From contig JAUHWC010000004.1 of the NCBI GenBank assembly GCA_030424845.1, positions 124,001 through 188,000 of the forward strand: a stretch of DNA of 64,000 nucleotides. Reading direction: 5' to 3'. This document shows positions 1 through 7,657 of the stretch, piece after piece; position 1 is the first letter of the stretch, and each line of letters opens with the position of its first letter. The position numbers and the translations under genes are program-made. The notes beneath the pieces were generated by a model, which saw only the letters and a program-made list of their open reading frames with translations, was not told the origin of the DNA and ran no database searches. This stretch comes from Alphaproteobacteria bacterium. GTDB lineage: Bacteria; Pseudomonadota; Alphaproteobacteria; Sphingomonadales; Sphingomonadaceae.

Positions 1-2
1 AC

Positions 3-491
3 CGCATCCGCTATGCGCTGGAAACCGGCCTCGCCTTCGGGGTCGCGCAGGGGATCATGCCGCTTGCCGGATGGGCGATCGGCAGCCTGTTCATGCGCTG
101 GATCGAGGCGGTCGATCACTGGATCGCCTTTGGCCTGCTGTCCTTCCTGGGCGTGCGCATGCTGGTGGAAGCCCTGTCAGGCGAGGATGATGCTGAACAG
201 GCCGAGGCGGCCGGACAATCGGACAGGCTTGGCAGCTATTGGTGGGCGTTGTTCGCTGCCGCTGTTGCCACAAGCATCGATGCCGCTGCTGCGGGCCTTA
301 CGCTGGACCTGTTCGCCACGCCGATCTGGCTGTCCTGCCTGGTGATCGGCGCAGTCACGGCGGCACTGTGCATCCCGGCATACTGGTTTGCCGCAAGGAT
401 CGGATCACGCATCGGCCACCTGGCAGAAGCGGTTGGCGGGATCGTGCTGGTGGGGCTGGGCGCGAAGATCCTGCTGGAGCACCTTGCCTGA
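3..491 (+). CDS. mntP: Manganese efflux pump MntP family protein (5' truncated by window edge)
   Basis: An open frame runs from the left window edge to TGA at 489-491 with no in-window start, so the first few dozen codons lie outside; 162 codons are visible against about 185-190 for the family. The protein is hydrophobic, with several membrane segments. The stretch AVATSIDAAAAGLTL matches the ATSIDA(L/x)AVG signature of the second half of MntP, where the Asp helps bind the cation. MntP exports Mn2+ from the cytoplasm across the inner membrane. No Mn riboswitch can be checked because the 5' end is missing. It converges on the HxlR regulator, whose stop is 5 bases away. Confidence 0.85.
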   Translation, partial: RIRYALETGLAFGVAQGIMPLAGWAIGSLFMRWIEAVDHWIAFGLLSFLGVRMLVEALSGEDDAEQAEAAGQSDRLGSYWWALFAAAVATSIDAAAAGLTLDLFATPIWLSCLVIGAVTAALCIPAYWFAARIGSRIGHLAEAVGGIVLVGLGAKILLEHLA

Positions 492-496
492 GCAGG

Positions 497-979
497 TCAG
501 CAGCCTTCCCCCTTGCCGTCCTTGCCCACTTCATCGCGCGCTTTCCACGCCAGGTCATGCCAGCCCAGTTCGCGGCCATCGGCAGCATGGATCGAGATCG
601 GTGAGATCGGCTGCCCCTTCTCCGCATCCACCAGCACCAGTTCGGGGCTCACGTTCTCGCCATACTTCTCGCCCCACTGGCGCAGGGCGAGCATCGCCGG
701 AAGCAGGTCATGACCCTTTTCGGTCAGCCGGTATTCGATCTTGCGGCGATCATGTTCGCAAGGCGAACGCCGCATCACCCCATTCTCGACAAGGCGTGAC
801 AGGCGGTTGGACAGGATGTTGCGGGCAATCCCGAGCTCGCTGGAGAATTCCTCGAAATGGACGAGCCCGTTGAAGGCCGCGCGCAGGATCAGGAAAGACC
901 ACCTCTCCCCCATCACCTCAAGCGCGGAAGGCAACCCGCAGGTTGCCAGCTCGCTCAGCGGTTCACGCAATTTGCCCAT
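497..979 (-). CDS. HxlR-family winged-helix transcriptional regulator
   Basis: 160 residues. The N-terminal part carries the HxlR pattern: a Cys near residue 14, then GERWSFLILRAAFNG and F-EEF-SELGIARNILSNRL, the recognition-helix region, followed by a wing containing YRLTEKG. HxlR proteins are dimeric DNA-binding regulators that often respond to redox or electrophilic stress through the conserved Cys. The C-terminal 45 residues or so after the DNA-binding domain are longer than in a minimal HxlR. It is divergent from the small secreted-protein gene starting at 1128. The AT-rich 148-bp gap between them probably holds both promoters, and a direct regulatory link is only inferred. Confidence 0.9.
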   Translation of the reverse strand: MGKLREPLSELATCGLPSALEVMGERWSFLILRAAFNGLVHFEEFSSELGIARNILSNRLSRLVENGVMRRSPCEHDRRKIEYRLTEKGHDLLPAMLALRQWGEKYGENVSPELVLVDAEKGQPISPISIHAADGRELGWHDLAWKARDEVGKDGKGEGC

Positions 980-1127
980 AGATCACACCAGTCCTTGCAG
1001 CCGTTCCTACAACCTTCCGCCGCAAAGCCAAAAATATTCGAGAAAAGGGTTGCGAAACAAAACTCATAAATATAGGTAGCGATTCACAACCAGTTTTTCA
1101 ATGCAACCTAGTCGAGGACACCCTCCC

Positions 1128-1451
1128 ATGACCTTCCGCCGCATCGCCGCCCCGCTTGCTGCGCTCCTTTCCGTCTCCGCCCTCGGCATGGGCCTTGCCG
1201 CCGCGCCCGCCGGTGCACAGGGCTCGGCTCCCTACTTCCGCGCAGAGCTGGTCAACCCGGCTGACGAGGCCCGCGTGATCGCCGGTGGTGTCTTGTGGCG
1301 CTGCGAAGGAACCAGCTGCATCGCCCCCGAAAACGGCAAGCGCCCGCTGCGTGTATGCCGCGACCTCAACCGCGAAGTGGGCAAGTTGAGCAGCTTCAGC
1401 ATCAATGGCGAGGCGCTGGCAGAAGACCGGCTGGCCCGCTGCAACGGCTGA
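1128..1451 (+). CDS. Small secreted protein, CC_3452-like family
   Basis: 107 residues from ATG 1128, which has a GAGGA element 9 bases upstream; an in-frame ATG at 1101 lacks such a site. An N-terminal signal peptide ends near PAGAQG. The mature part has the pattern of a family common in sphingomonads: FRAELVNPA, a short helix, LWRCEGTSCIAP with two cysteines likely disulfide-bonded, then a SFSINGEAL strand and a final Cys. It is presumed periplasmic; no function is established. A strong terminator follows at 1503-1537. The family name is from memory of similar sphingomonad proteins. Confidence 0.7.
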   Translation: MTFRRIAAPLAALLSVSALGMGLAAAPAGAQGSAPYFRAELVNPADEARVIAGGVLWRCEGTSCIAPENGKRPLRVCRDLNREVGKLSSFSINGEALAEDRLARCNG

Positions 1452-1502
1452 CCCCGGATTTTCACCAGTCCCAGACATTCCATCACCCTGGTGAGAAGCA
1501 CT

Positions 1503-1537
1503 GGGCCCCGGCGCAACCTTGCACCGGGGCCCGTTTT
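1503..1537 (+). terminator. Rho-independent terminator after the CC_3452-like gene
   Basis: A perfect 9-bp inverted repeat (GGGCCCCGG at 1503-1511, CCGGGGCCC at 1524-1532) is followed by GTTTT. It sits 52 bases after the secreted-protein stop and just before the end of the convergent HAD gene. Confidence 0.8.
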
Positions 1538-1550
1538 CCAATGCCGGAAG

Positions 1551-2168
1551 CTAAAGCAGGGCGCGAGCGCGCAGATCCGCTTCCAGCGCCGCGGCATCGG
1601 TGAAGACATGCCCCTGCCAGCCGCGCGCCGTGGCGGCGGCGATGTTTTCTGCCTTGTCATCCACGAACAGCAGCTGCTGTGGCGGCAGGCCGAAGCGCGC
1701 CTCGGCAATGGCGTAGATCGCCGGATCGGGCTTGGCGCATTTCTCGTGGCCTGACACCACGATATCGCGGAAGGCATCGAAGAACGGCCAGTCGGCCCGG
1801 AAGTCGTCCCAGAAATCGGCACCGAAGTTGGACAGGCCGAACAGCGGCACGCCAGCGGCATCCAGCCGCTCTATCAGCGCATGGGTTCCCGGCACCGGAC
1901 CGGGTATCGTCTCTGCGAACCGCGTCGCATAGGCATCGATCAGCGGCGCATGCAGGGGAAATTCGCGCTTGCGCTCGGGCACCATCTCCGCCAGCGGACG
2001 GCCTTCGTCCTGCTGGTGGTGCCACGCTTCGGACACGACATTGGCCAGGAACCAGTCCAGCTCCTGCTCGTCAGAGATGAGCTTGGCGAACAGGTGGCGC
2101 AGGTCCCACTGGATGATGACCCGGCCGATATCGAAGACGACTGCTTGCGGTTTGTGCATTTCAGACAT
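1551..2168 (-). CDS. HAD-superfamily phosphatase, YihX-like
   Basis: 205 residues. The N-terminal FDIGRVIIQWD corresponds to motif I in the FDLGNVI form typical of the YihX (alpha-D-glucose-1-phosphate phosphatase) branch of HAD-IA enzymes, in which the second Asp is replaced by Gly. GLSNFG is motif II, the Lys in GHEKCAKPDPAIY is motif III, and LFVDDKAENI is motif IV. A cytoplasmic sugar-phosphate or nucleotide phosphatase is likely; the substrate is unknown. The gene is only 3 bases downstream of the hairpin that should terminate rpmJ, so the terminator T-tract lies where its ribosome-binding site would be. An alternative ATG is at 2159. Confidence 0.85.
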   Translation of the reverse strand: MSEMHKPQAVVFDIGRVIIQWDLRHLFAKLISDEQELDWFLANVVSEAWHHQQDEGRPLAEMVPERKREFPLHAPLIDAYATRFAETIPGPVPGTHALIERLDAAGVPLFGLSNFGADFWDDFRADWPFFDAFRDIVVSGHEKCAKPDPAIYAIAEARFGLPPQQLLFVDDKAENIAAATARGWQGHVFTDAAALEADLRARALL

Positions 2169-2171
2169 GCA

Positions 2172-2199
2172 AAAAGCCCCCGTTGTGGCGGGGGCTTTT
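2172..2199 (-). terminator. Terminator of rpmJ abutting the HAD gene start
   Basis: A perfect 10-bp inverted repeat (AAAAGCCCCC at 2172-2181, GGGGGCTTTT at 2190-2199) with an 8-base loop. On the minus strand it ends in a run of five T, 45 bases after the rpmJ stop and directly before the HAD start codon at 2168. Confidence 0.85.
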
Positions 2200-2243
2200 C
2201 AAGAGACCATCGCCGCACCCAAGAGGCGGCACGGCCGGCTGCA

Positions 2244-2369
2244 TCAGCCTTGGCGGGCCTTGAAGCGGCGGTTGGTCTTGTTGATCACATAGGTGCGACC
2301 GCGGCGGCGAATGACGCGGCAATCGCGATGGCGGTTCTTCAGCGACTTGAGGCTGTTGCGGATCTTCAT
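2244..2369 (-). CDS. rpmJ: 50S ribosomal protein L36
   Basis: 41 residues, very basic: [16 protein letters not shown], then [17 protein letters not shown] and a C-terminal RRFKARQG. This is the alternative L36 form that lacks the CxxC zinc ribbon (only one Cys remains) and is usual in alphaproteobacteria. L36 binds 23S rRNA in the large subunit. It stands alone here, followed by its own strong hairpin terminator. It was found by reading the minus strand directly between the HAD and galE genes. Confidence 0.95.
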   Translation of the reverse strand: MKIRNSLKSLKNRHRDCRVIRRRGRTYVINKTNRRFKARQG

Positions 2370-2435
2370 GACTGCTTTCCTGAAAAATAATCGGCACCGA
2401 GGCGATACCCCGATGCCGGAATTTCGAAGGCGCAG

Positions 2436-2456
2436 TTATGGGCCTGCGCCCCATAA
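2436..2456 (-). terminator. Hairpin just after galE, possible weak terminator
   Basis: A perfect 7-bp inverted repeat, TTATGGG at 2436-2442 and CCCATAA at 2450-2456, lies 1 base beyond the galE stop. There is no clear T-run, and an overlapping GGCGCA/TGCGCC pairing competes with it, so termination is uncertain. Confidence 0.35.
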
Positions 2457-2457
2457 G

Positions 2458-3477
2458 TCAAGCGTAAGCGGGCTCCCGGGCGCGCAATTGGGCCAGTTTC
2501 CGCTCCCACGCCAGCGCATGGGCGACGATTTCGTCCAGATCGGCGTGTTTCGGCACCCAGGGAAGCGTCGCCTTGATGCGCGAGGGGTCCGAAATCAGCG
2601 AATCGGGATCGCCTGCCCTTCGCGGGCCCATGATGCGGGTGATCTGCCCGCCCGTGACCCGGTCCACCGCATCGAGCACCTCGAGTACGGAGAACCCCCG
2701 GCCATAGCCACAATTCATCGTCATCGAACGCGAAGGATCGGCGGCGAGCGCATCCAGCGCCAGCACATGGGCCGCCGCCAGGTCGCTGACATGGATATAG
2801 TCGCGCACGCCTGTGCCATCCGGGGTGTCGTAATCGGTGCCGAACACGCCCACGCTCTCGCGCATGCCAAGGGCGGCTTCCACGGCCACCTTGATCAGGT
2901 GAGTCGCCCCGGCGGTCGATTGCCCGCTGCGCCCTGCCGGATCGGCCCCTGCGACGTTGAAATACCTGAGCGCGCAGTAGTTGAAGTCATGCGCCGCAGC
3001 CACATCGCCCAGCATCTGCTCCGTCATCAGCTTGGACCAGCCATAGGGGTTGATCGGCTGCTTCGGCACGTCCTCGCTCACCGGCGAGACATCGGGAATG
3101 CCGTAGGTCGCCGCCGTGCTGGAAAAGATCATGTGCGGCACGCCGGCCTGCACCACGGCCTCGATCAGCGCCCGGCTCTTGGCCGTGTTGTTGTGGTAAT
3201 ATTTCAGCGGGTTCTCTACACTCTCGGGCACCACGATGGAGCCTGCGAAGTGCATCACGGCCTGCATTCCCTGTTCGGCGAAGATGCGTGCCAACAGCGC
3301 GCCATCCTCGATATCACCCTCGTAGAAGGGGACGCCGTCGGGTATGGCAAAGCGGAAGCCGGTCGTCAGGTTGTCGATCACGGCCACGGGCGTGCCGCGA
3401 TCACGCAGCGCCAGCACGGCGTGGCTACCGATGTAACCGGCGCCGCCGGTCACGAGAACAGGAAGAGTTTGGCTCAT
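2458..3477 (-). CDS. galE: UDP-glucose 4-epimerase GalE
   Basis: 339 residues from ATG 3477 (MSQTLPVLVTGGAGYIGSH); an upstream in-frame ATG at 3510 would add an unlikely tail. The extended-SDR NAD-binding motif TGGAGYIG is at the N-terminus, STAATYG supplies the catalytic Ser/Thr region and NPYGWSKLMTE is the YxxxK motif. The C-terminal half binds the UDP-sugar (DYIHVSDLA, GYGRGFSVLEV). It interconverts UDP-glucose and UDP-galactose for cell-surface glycans. Divergent from the lipoprotein at 3523. Length and motifs match the family, so the call is firm. Confidence 0.95.
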   Translation of the reverse strand: MSQTLPVLVTGGAGYIGSHAVLALRDRGTPVAVIDNLTTGFRFAIPDGVPFYEGDIEDGALLARIFAEQGMQAVMHFAGSIVVPESVENPLKYYHNNTAKSRALIEAVVQAGVPHMIFSSTAATYGIPDVSPVSEDVPKQPINPYGWSKLMTEQMLGDVAAAHDFNYCALRYFNVAGADPAGRSGQSTAGATHLIKVAVEAALGMRESVGVFGTDYDTPDGTGVRDYIHVSDLAAAHVLALDALAADPSRSMTMNCGYGRGFSVLEVLDAVDRVTGGQITRIMGPRRAGDPDSLISDPSRIKATLPWVPKHADLDEIVAHALAWERKLAQLRAREPAYA

Positions 3478-3522
3478 GAAAAGAGCCGATAACAGCATAT
3501 GGCAAAGCAAGGATTAACCGCG

Positions 3523-4170
3523 ATGCACGCAAAGATTTTCTCCCTCGGGCGTTCTGGCCGCATGCAAGGGTTGACCCGCATCGCCGCAATTGCGCTGGGC
3601 AGCGCGGCACTGGCTGCCTGCACCTCGCCCGCCTATGTCTCGCCGGTCGAGGTGACGCGCTTCAGCGCCGCCGAAACCGCCCTGCTGGGAAGCGGCACCA
3701 TCCGCATCGAACCGGCAACCGGGCTCGATCCGCAATCCATCGAATACGGCCTTTACGAAAGCCAGCTTGCCTCGCAACTCGCGGCACTGGGTTACAGCGT
3801 GGTCCAGGGCGAGGCTTCGCAAGTCGCCACGCTGGAGATCCGCGAAGCCGTGAGCCAGCCCAAAACCCGCCGCGGCCCCGTCAGCGTTGGCGGTGGCGGC
3901 AGTGTCGGCTCTTGGGGATCAGGCGTCAGCCTGGGGGTAGGCATCGACCTCTCCAGCCTCGCCGGGCGTCCGTCGGAACAGATCGACCGGCTTGTGGCCG
4001 GCACCATCCGCGGTGCCGGTGGCGGCTCCAACCTGTGGGAGGGCCGCGCTGCCTTCACGGCCACTGCGAACAGCGAATATGCCGATCCGGCGCTGGCTGC
4101 AGACCGTGCCATTTCCGCCCTGTTCAACGGCTTCCCCGGCGAATCGGGCGAAACCGTCACCATCGACTGA
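3523..4170 (+). CDS. DUF4136-like lipoprotein
   Basis: 215 residues from ATG 3523, preceded by AAGGA 9 bases upstream; ATGs at 3499 and 3562 are alternatives. After a short basic N-terminus, ALGSAALAAC is a lipobox, so the mature protein should be a lipid-anchored envelope protein. The rest resembles DUF4136: a strand-helix with QLASQLAALGYSVV, then VATLEIREAV, a Gly/Ser-rich linker around residues 118-135, and a C-terminal ALAADRAISALFNGFPG helix. The function of this family is unknown. The M14 peptidase gene starts 15 bases downstream and is probably co-transcribed. Confidence 0.7.
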   Translation: MHAKIFSLGRSGRMQGLTRIAAIALGSAALAACTSPAYVSPVEVTRFSAAETALLGSGTIRIEPATGLDPQSIEYGLYESQLASQLAALGYSVVQGEASQVATLEIREAVSQPKTRRGPVSVGGGGSVGSWGSGVSLGVGIDLSSLAGRPSEQIDRLVAGTIRGAGGGSNLWEGRAAFTATANSEYADPALAADRAISALFNGFPGESGETVTID

Positions 4171-4185
4171 TCCGAGCGGCCCGGC

Positions 4186-5316
4186 ATGAGCAATATCCAG
4201 ATCAATGCCGCTTTCGACAGCGGCAATATCGAAGTGCTTTCCATCGAGGGCAACACGGCCTGCCTTGCCATCCGCAAGGACAAGGACAGCGAATTTGCCC
4301 AGTGGTTCCATTTCCGCGTGTCCAATTGTGCCGGGCGCGAACTGGAGCTGAAGATTACCGGGCTGGAAGCCAGCGCCTATCCGCAAGGCTGGCCGGGCTA
4401 CAATGCCTGCTATTCCGAAGATCGCGCCTTCTGGGGCCGGGCCGAAAGCAGCTATGACAAGGCCGAGGCAGGGGGCAAGCTGACGATCCGCCACGCGCCC
4501 TCTGCCAACCTCGTATCCTTCGCCTATTTCGCGCCTTACAGCCACGAGCGGCACCTTGACCTTGTCGCCGAAGCCGCGCTGGCCGAAGGTGTATCGCACC
4601 GCACGCTGGGCCTGACGCTGGATGGCCGCACGCTCGATTGCCTCGACATGGGTGAAGGCGAGCGCCAGGTGTGGCTCTACGCCCGCCAGCATCCGGGCGA
4701 AAGCATGGCCGAATGGTGGATGGAAGGCGCGCTGGAAATGCTGTGCGATGAAGCCGATCCGGTCGCGCGCAGGCTGCGCAAGCTGGCCCGGTTCCACATC
4801 GTGCCCAACTGCAACCCGGACGGCAGCTTCCGCGGGCACCTGCGCACCAATGCCGCTGGCGTGAACCTCAACCGCGAATGGGACAATCCGACTGCCCAGC
4901 GATCACCCGAAGTGCTCGCCATCCGTAACGCGATGGACGAGAGCGGCGTGGACTTCGCGATGGACGTGCACGGGGACGAGGCAATCCCCGCCAACTTCCT
5001 TGCCGGCTTCGAGGGCATCCCCTCATGGACAGACACGCAGGGCGAGGGATACGCACGCTATCGCGCAATCCTTGAACGCCGCACGCCTGATTTCCAGACG
5101 AAGCTTGGCTATCCCACGGCAGCGCCGGGCAAGGCCAACCTGACGATGAGCACCAACCAGGTGGCCGAACGCTTCGGCGCGGTGGCGATGACGCTGGAAA
5201 TGCCGTTCAAGGACCACGACCCCATGCCCGATCCGGCACAGGGCTGGAGCCCGGAGCGCTGCAAGCTGCTGGCACGCGACTGCATGGGCGCGCTGCTGGA
5301 ATGGCTGGAGGCCTGA
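4186..5316 (+). CDS. M14-family metallocarboxypeptidase (cytosolic carboxypeptidase-like)
   Basis: 376 residues with no signal peptide. The N-terminal beta-domain (about 1-120) contains the [17 protein letters not shown] region seen in the cytosolic carboxypeptidase (CCP) subgroup of M14. The catalytic domain has [10 protein letters not shown] (zinc His and Glu), the NPDG and [13 protein letters not shown] substrate-binding motifs, MDVHGDE (third zinc ligand His) and a C-terminal TLEMPFKD with the catalytic Glu. It should be a zinc exopeptidase removing C-terminal residues from a peptide or protein; bacterial substrates of this group are largely unknown. It follows the DUF4136-like lipoprotein in the same direction. 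Confidence 0.88.
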   Translation: MSNIQINAAFDSGNIEVLSIEGNTACLAIRKDKDSEFAQWFHFRVSNCAGRELELKITGLEASAYPQGWPGYNACYSEDRAFWGRAESSYDKAEAGGKLTIRHAPSANLVSFAYFAPYSHERHLDLVAEAALAEGVSHRTLGLTLDGRTLDCLDMGEGERQVWLYARQHPGESMAEWWMEGALEMLCDEADPVARRLRKLARFHIVPNCNPDGSFRGHLRTNAAGVNLNREWDNPTAQRSPEVLAIRNAMDESGVDFAMDVHGDEAIPANFLAGFEGIPSWTDTQGEGYARYRAILERRTPDFQTKLGYPTAAPGKANLTMSTNQVAERFGAVAMTLEMPFKDHDPMPDPAQGWSPERCKLLARDCMGALLEWLEA

Positions 5317-5354
5317 CGCGCCTACCGCGCCAGCCTGCCGGCCTGCCTTGCGTC

Positions 5355-5768
5355 CTATTCCTCTTCGGCGCGGGTGCCTGTTACCGGGATATTGCCGAAG
5401 CTGGAGCCGACCTGCGCCGTCAACGCATCGCCATCCACGCTGCCGGTATAGCTCAGTTCCATCGGCCCCTGCGGCGTATCAAGGCTGCGCTTGAAGGAGA
5501 AGGTGGAGCCGTCCACCGTCACATCGCTGATGGAGCTTTCCATCTGCGGCGGAGCACCGGCCTGCGCGCCGCCGGCCGGTGCCTGGTCGATGATTTCGAC
5601 GCTGTAGCCATCGGCGCTTTCGACAACGATCATGGTGGCAGCAAAAGTGCCGAAGTCGGTCACCGCTTCGGTATTCCATGTAACGACTACGGGCGATCCC
5701 TGCGCCCATGCCGGCGTGGCGAGCAGCGAAGCGCCCAGCGCCAGCGCGGCAAATCGAATGTGTCGCAT
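5355..5768 (-). CDS. Unknown secreted protein
   Basis: 137 residues. It has a clear Sec signal peptide (MRHIRFAALALGASLLA, cleavage near AWAQG). The mature part is predicted all-beta, with alternating hydrophobic residues (VVVTWNTEAV, FAATMIVVES, FSFKRSLDTPQGPMELSYTG), and ends in an acidic TRAEEE. A Pro/Gly/Ala-rich loop is near residues 62-74. No enzymatic motif is visible. The fold is reminiscent of small periplasmic domains that follow a lipocalin-like pattern, but I do not recognise the family. It stands alone between the M14 peptidase and cdd. Confidence 0.65.
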   Translation of the reverse strand: MRHIRFAALALGASLLATPAWAQGSPVVVTWNTEAVTDFGTFAATMIVVESADGYSVEIIDQAPAGGAQAGAPPQMESSISDVTVDGSTFSFKRSLDTPQGPMELSYTGSVDGDALTAQVGSSFGNIPVTGTRAEEE

Positions 5769-5855
5769 GAGATTATCCCTCTACCCAGATGCCCCTTGCG
5801 CGATGCTATGTCGCCTGCCGACGAGGCGCAAGAACGGATGATCGCCGAAGGTCGA

Positions 5856-6260
5856 TCAGGGTAGCGGACCGAAGGCATCGGGCAGCAGCTGCGACAAGCG
5901 CCATTCGCGCGGCTCGCCGGTCCCCTGGCCGATCACCAGCGGATCGCTGCCATCCTGCCCGGCGAGTTCGAGCAGCACCTGACGGCACCTGCCGCACGGG
6001 CTGATCTCTTCCGCATCGGGCGTGTGGATAGCTATCGCCAGCAGGCCACCCCTTCGCCCATCGCCCATCGCCTTCGCCACGGCCGCGGTTTCCGCGCACA
6101 GCGAGAGGCCATAGCTGGCGTTCTCGACATTGCTCGCGGTCACCAGGCTACCATCGGCGAACAGCAGCGCCGCGCCCACGCGGAAACGCGAATAGGGAGC
6201 ATAGGCATGGGCCGATGCGGCGCGGGCCCGGTCGAGCAATTCGGGTGCGGACAGGCTCAC
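5856..6260 (-). CDS. cdd: Cytidine deaminase
   Basis: 134 residues from GTG 6260, which overlaps the TGA of the upstream GH25-like gene as GTGA; the longer reading from 6383 lies in another frame of that gene and lacks the family start. Zinc-site motifs are complete: SLCAETAAV (C-A-E with the catalytic Glu) and PCGRCRQVL. YSRFRVGAAL and NVENASYG are the substrate-binding segments. It deaminates cytidine and deoxycytidine to uridines in pyrimidine salvage. Length is that of the short tetrameric bacterial class. Confidence 0.93.
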   Translation of the reverse strand: MSLSAPELLDRARAASAHAYAPYSRFRVGAALLFADGSLVTASNVENASYGLSLCAETAAVAKAMGDGRRGGLLAIAIHTPDAEEISPCGRCRQVLLELAGQDGSDPLVIGQGTGEPREWRLSQLLPDAFGPLP

Positions 6261-6955
6261 GGCTGCGCCACCACCCAGCGGACCGGGTTGGTCGTGACAT
6301 CCGACCACAAGGCCGGATTGGCCGTCCACAAGGTCCAGGGGCGACCGGCATATTCCGGCTCCAGCCAGGCGCGTGCCAGCCACAAGTCGCGCTCGATGCG
6401 GCTGGCGATGCGGTATGCCGCCTCGAAATCCGCCGAAAGCTTCAGGATGGCGCGCTGGCCGGTATGCGATTCCACCTGGTTGAGGAAGGTCGTCAGCTCG
6501 CTTTCCACGCCTGCTTCCGATACCAGATCAGCGCAATCGTTCGCCAGTTTCTCCAGCGCGATCACAGGCGGCAGCATGGTGGCATCGCGCGGCACGATGG
6601 TGACGAAGTTGGCTGCCTGCCGCTCTGCCGGGATGCACGGGTCATAGGCGTGGACCACGCCGTGGGGCAGCCTGGTTTCAGACAGCGCACGCAGGTTGTC
6701 ACCCAGCATCGGGTCACGCCCGCTCTCCCCCTCGCTCGCCTCGATATAGGCGAAGCTGGCATTGGTTGCTTCCAGCGCGCGAAAATCCACCGCGCCATCG
6801 CGCGCGCCGATCAGCACACCCTGCACCGGATAGGCTTCGCGGGAGGGAACCCAGTGCTGTGCTTCCCACCAGGCATAGATGCCGGCAAGGGCCGCCAGCA
6901 GCACGAAAAAGGCAGCGATGCGCCAGCGCCAGGGAAATGCCCTCTTGCGTCCCAT
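6257..6955 (-). CDS. GH25-like (lysozyme-fold) membrane-anchored protein with altered catalytic residues
   Basis: 232 residues. A single N-terminal membrane anchor lies at residues 12-30 after a basic start (MGRKRAFPWRWR). The rest follows GH25: GVLIGARDGAVDFRAL in place of GIDVSxxQGxIDW, FAYIEASEGESGRDP, GVVHAYD, and PPVIALEKL in place of the (D)xE core strand. The first Asp is replaced (I49) and the Asp of DxE is Ala133, while Glu135 is kept, so muramidase activity is doubtful. It is translationally coupled to cdd. It may be a degenerate muramidase or a peptidoglycan-binding protein. Confidence 0.7.
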   Translation of the reverse strand: MGRKRAFPWRWRIAAFFVLLAALAGIYAWWEAQHWVPSREAYPVQGVLIGARDGAVDFRALEATNASFAYIEASEGESGRDPMLGDNLRALSETRLPHGVVHAYDPCIPAERQAANFVTIVPRDATMLPPVIALEKLANDCADLVSEAGVESELTTFLNQVESHTGQRAILKLSADFEAAYRIASRIERDLWLARAWLEPEYAGRPWTLWTANPALWSDVTTNPVRWVVAQP

Positions 6956-7004
6956 TGAACCTTGCGACCCTCACCTGCGCGTGCAGCAGCGCACGCCGAT
7001 TCCA

Positions 7005-7499
7005 TCACGCCTTGATATGCAGTACGCAGATCAAAGTGAACAGCCGCCTTGCCGTAGCAAAATCGGTAATGATCTTGCCTTCCAATATGTTGAGCAGGTG
7101 GCGCGTGCCGCGATCGTGGATGGCGCGGCGCGCCATGTCCAGCGTTTCGATCTCTGCCGCCGTCGCCTTGCGCAGCGCCTTGTAATAGGAATCGCAGATC
7201 GCGAAATATTCGCGGATCACGCGGCGCAGCCGGCCCATGCCGAGGCCGATGGTGCCTGCGGCCTTGCCCTCGGCATCGGTGATCCCGACTGCCAGCATTC
7301 CGTCGACCACGGACAGGTGCAGCTGCCAGGGTCCCTTGTGCCCCTTGGCAACGGCTGCCAGCGGGCGGAATTCATTGTCTTCCACAAGGTCGCGCAGGGC
7401 AATCTCGCGCTCGTTTTCGACATCGGGACTGCGGGCAATGATCGTCGCCTCGTCAAGCGCGATCGTGGCAATCCGGTCCTCTGGCGGTGTCGTCAACAT
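7005..7499 (-). CDS. UPF0262 family protein
   Basis: 164 residues. It matches UPF0262 across its length: RIATIALDEATIIARSPDVENEREIALRDL, LHLSVVDGMLAVGI, RRVIREYFAICDSYYKA and ARRAIHDRGTRHL segments are the conserved blocks. The family is nearly confined to alphaproteobacteria and has no known biochemical function; no signal peptide or membrane segment is seen, so it is cytoplasmic. Divergent from dnaB, with 158 bases between starts; no other gene is visible in that gap. Confidence 0.88.
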   Translation of the reverse strand: MLTTPPEDRIATIALDEATIIARSPDVENEREIALRDLVEDNEFRPLAAVAKGHKGPWQLHLSVVDGMLAVGITDAEGKAAGTIGLGMGRLRRVIREYFAICDSYYKALRKATAAEIETLDMARRAIHDRGTRHLLNILEGKIITDFATARRLFTLICVLHIKA

Positions 7500-7657
7500 G
7501 ATGGCCGCCTTTTCGCAGAGAGCGGCTCATGCTGCAATTGCGAAATGATGCCCCCGAAACCGGCTATCCTCGCTTTCCACAGCTGCCCACAGATTAAAAA
7601 TCCGATCAGTTGCGCTGGCGGCTTGATGCAGGAGTCCAGAAAGCGCATCAGTTGCCA

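Noticed and set aside
980-1127. Defined promoter elements between the HxlR gene and the secreted-protein gene
   Set aside because: AT-rich but no -35/-10 pair with good spacing could be fixed by eye.
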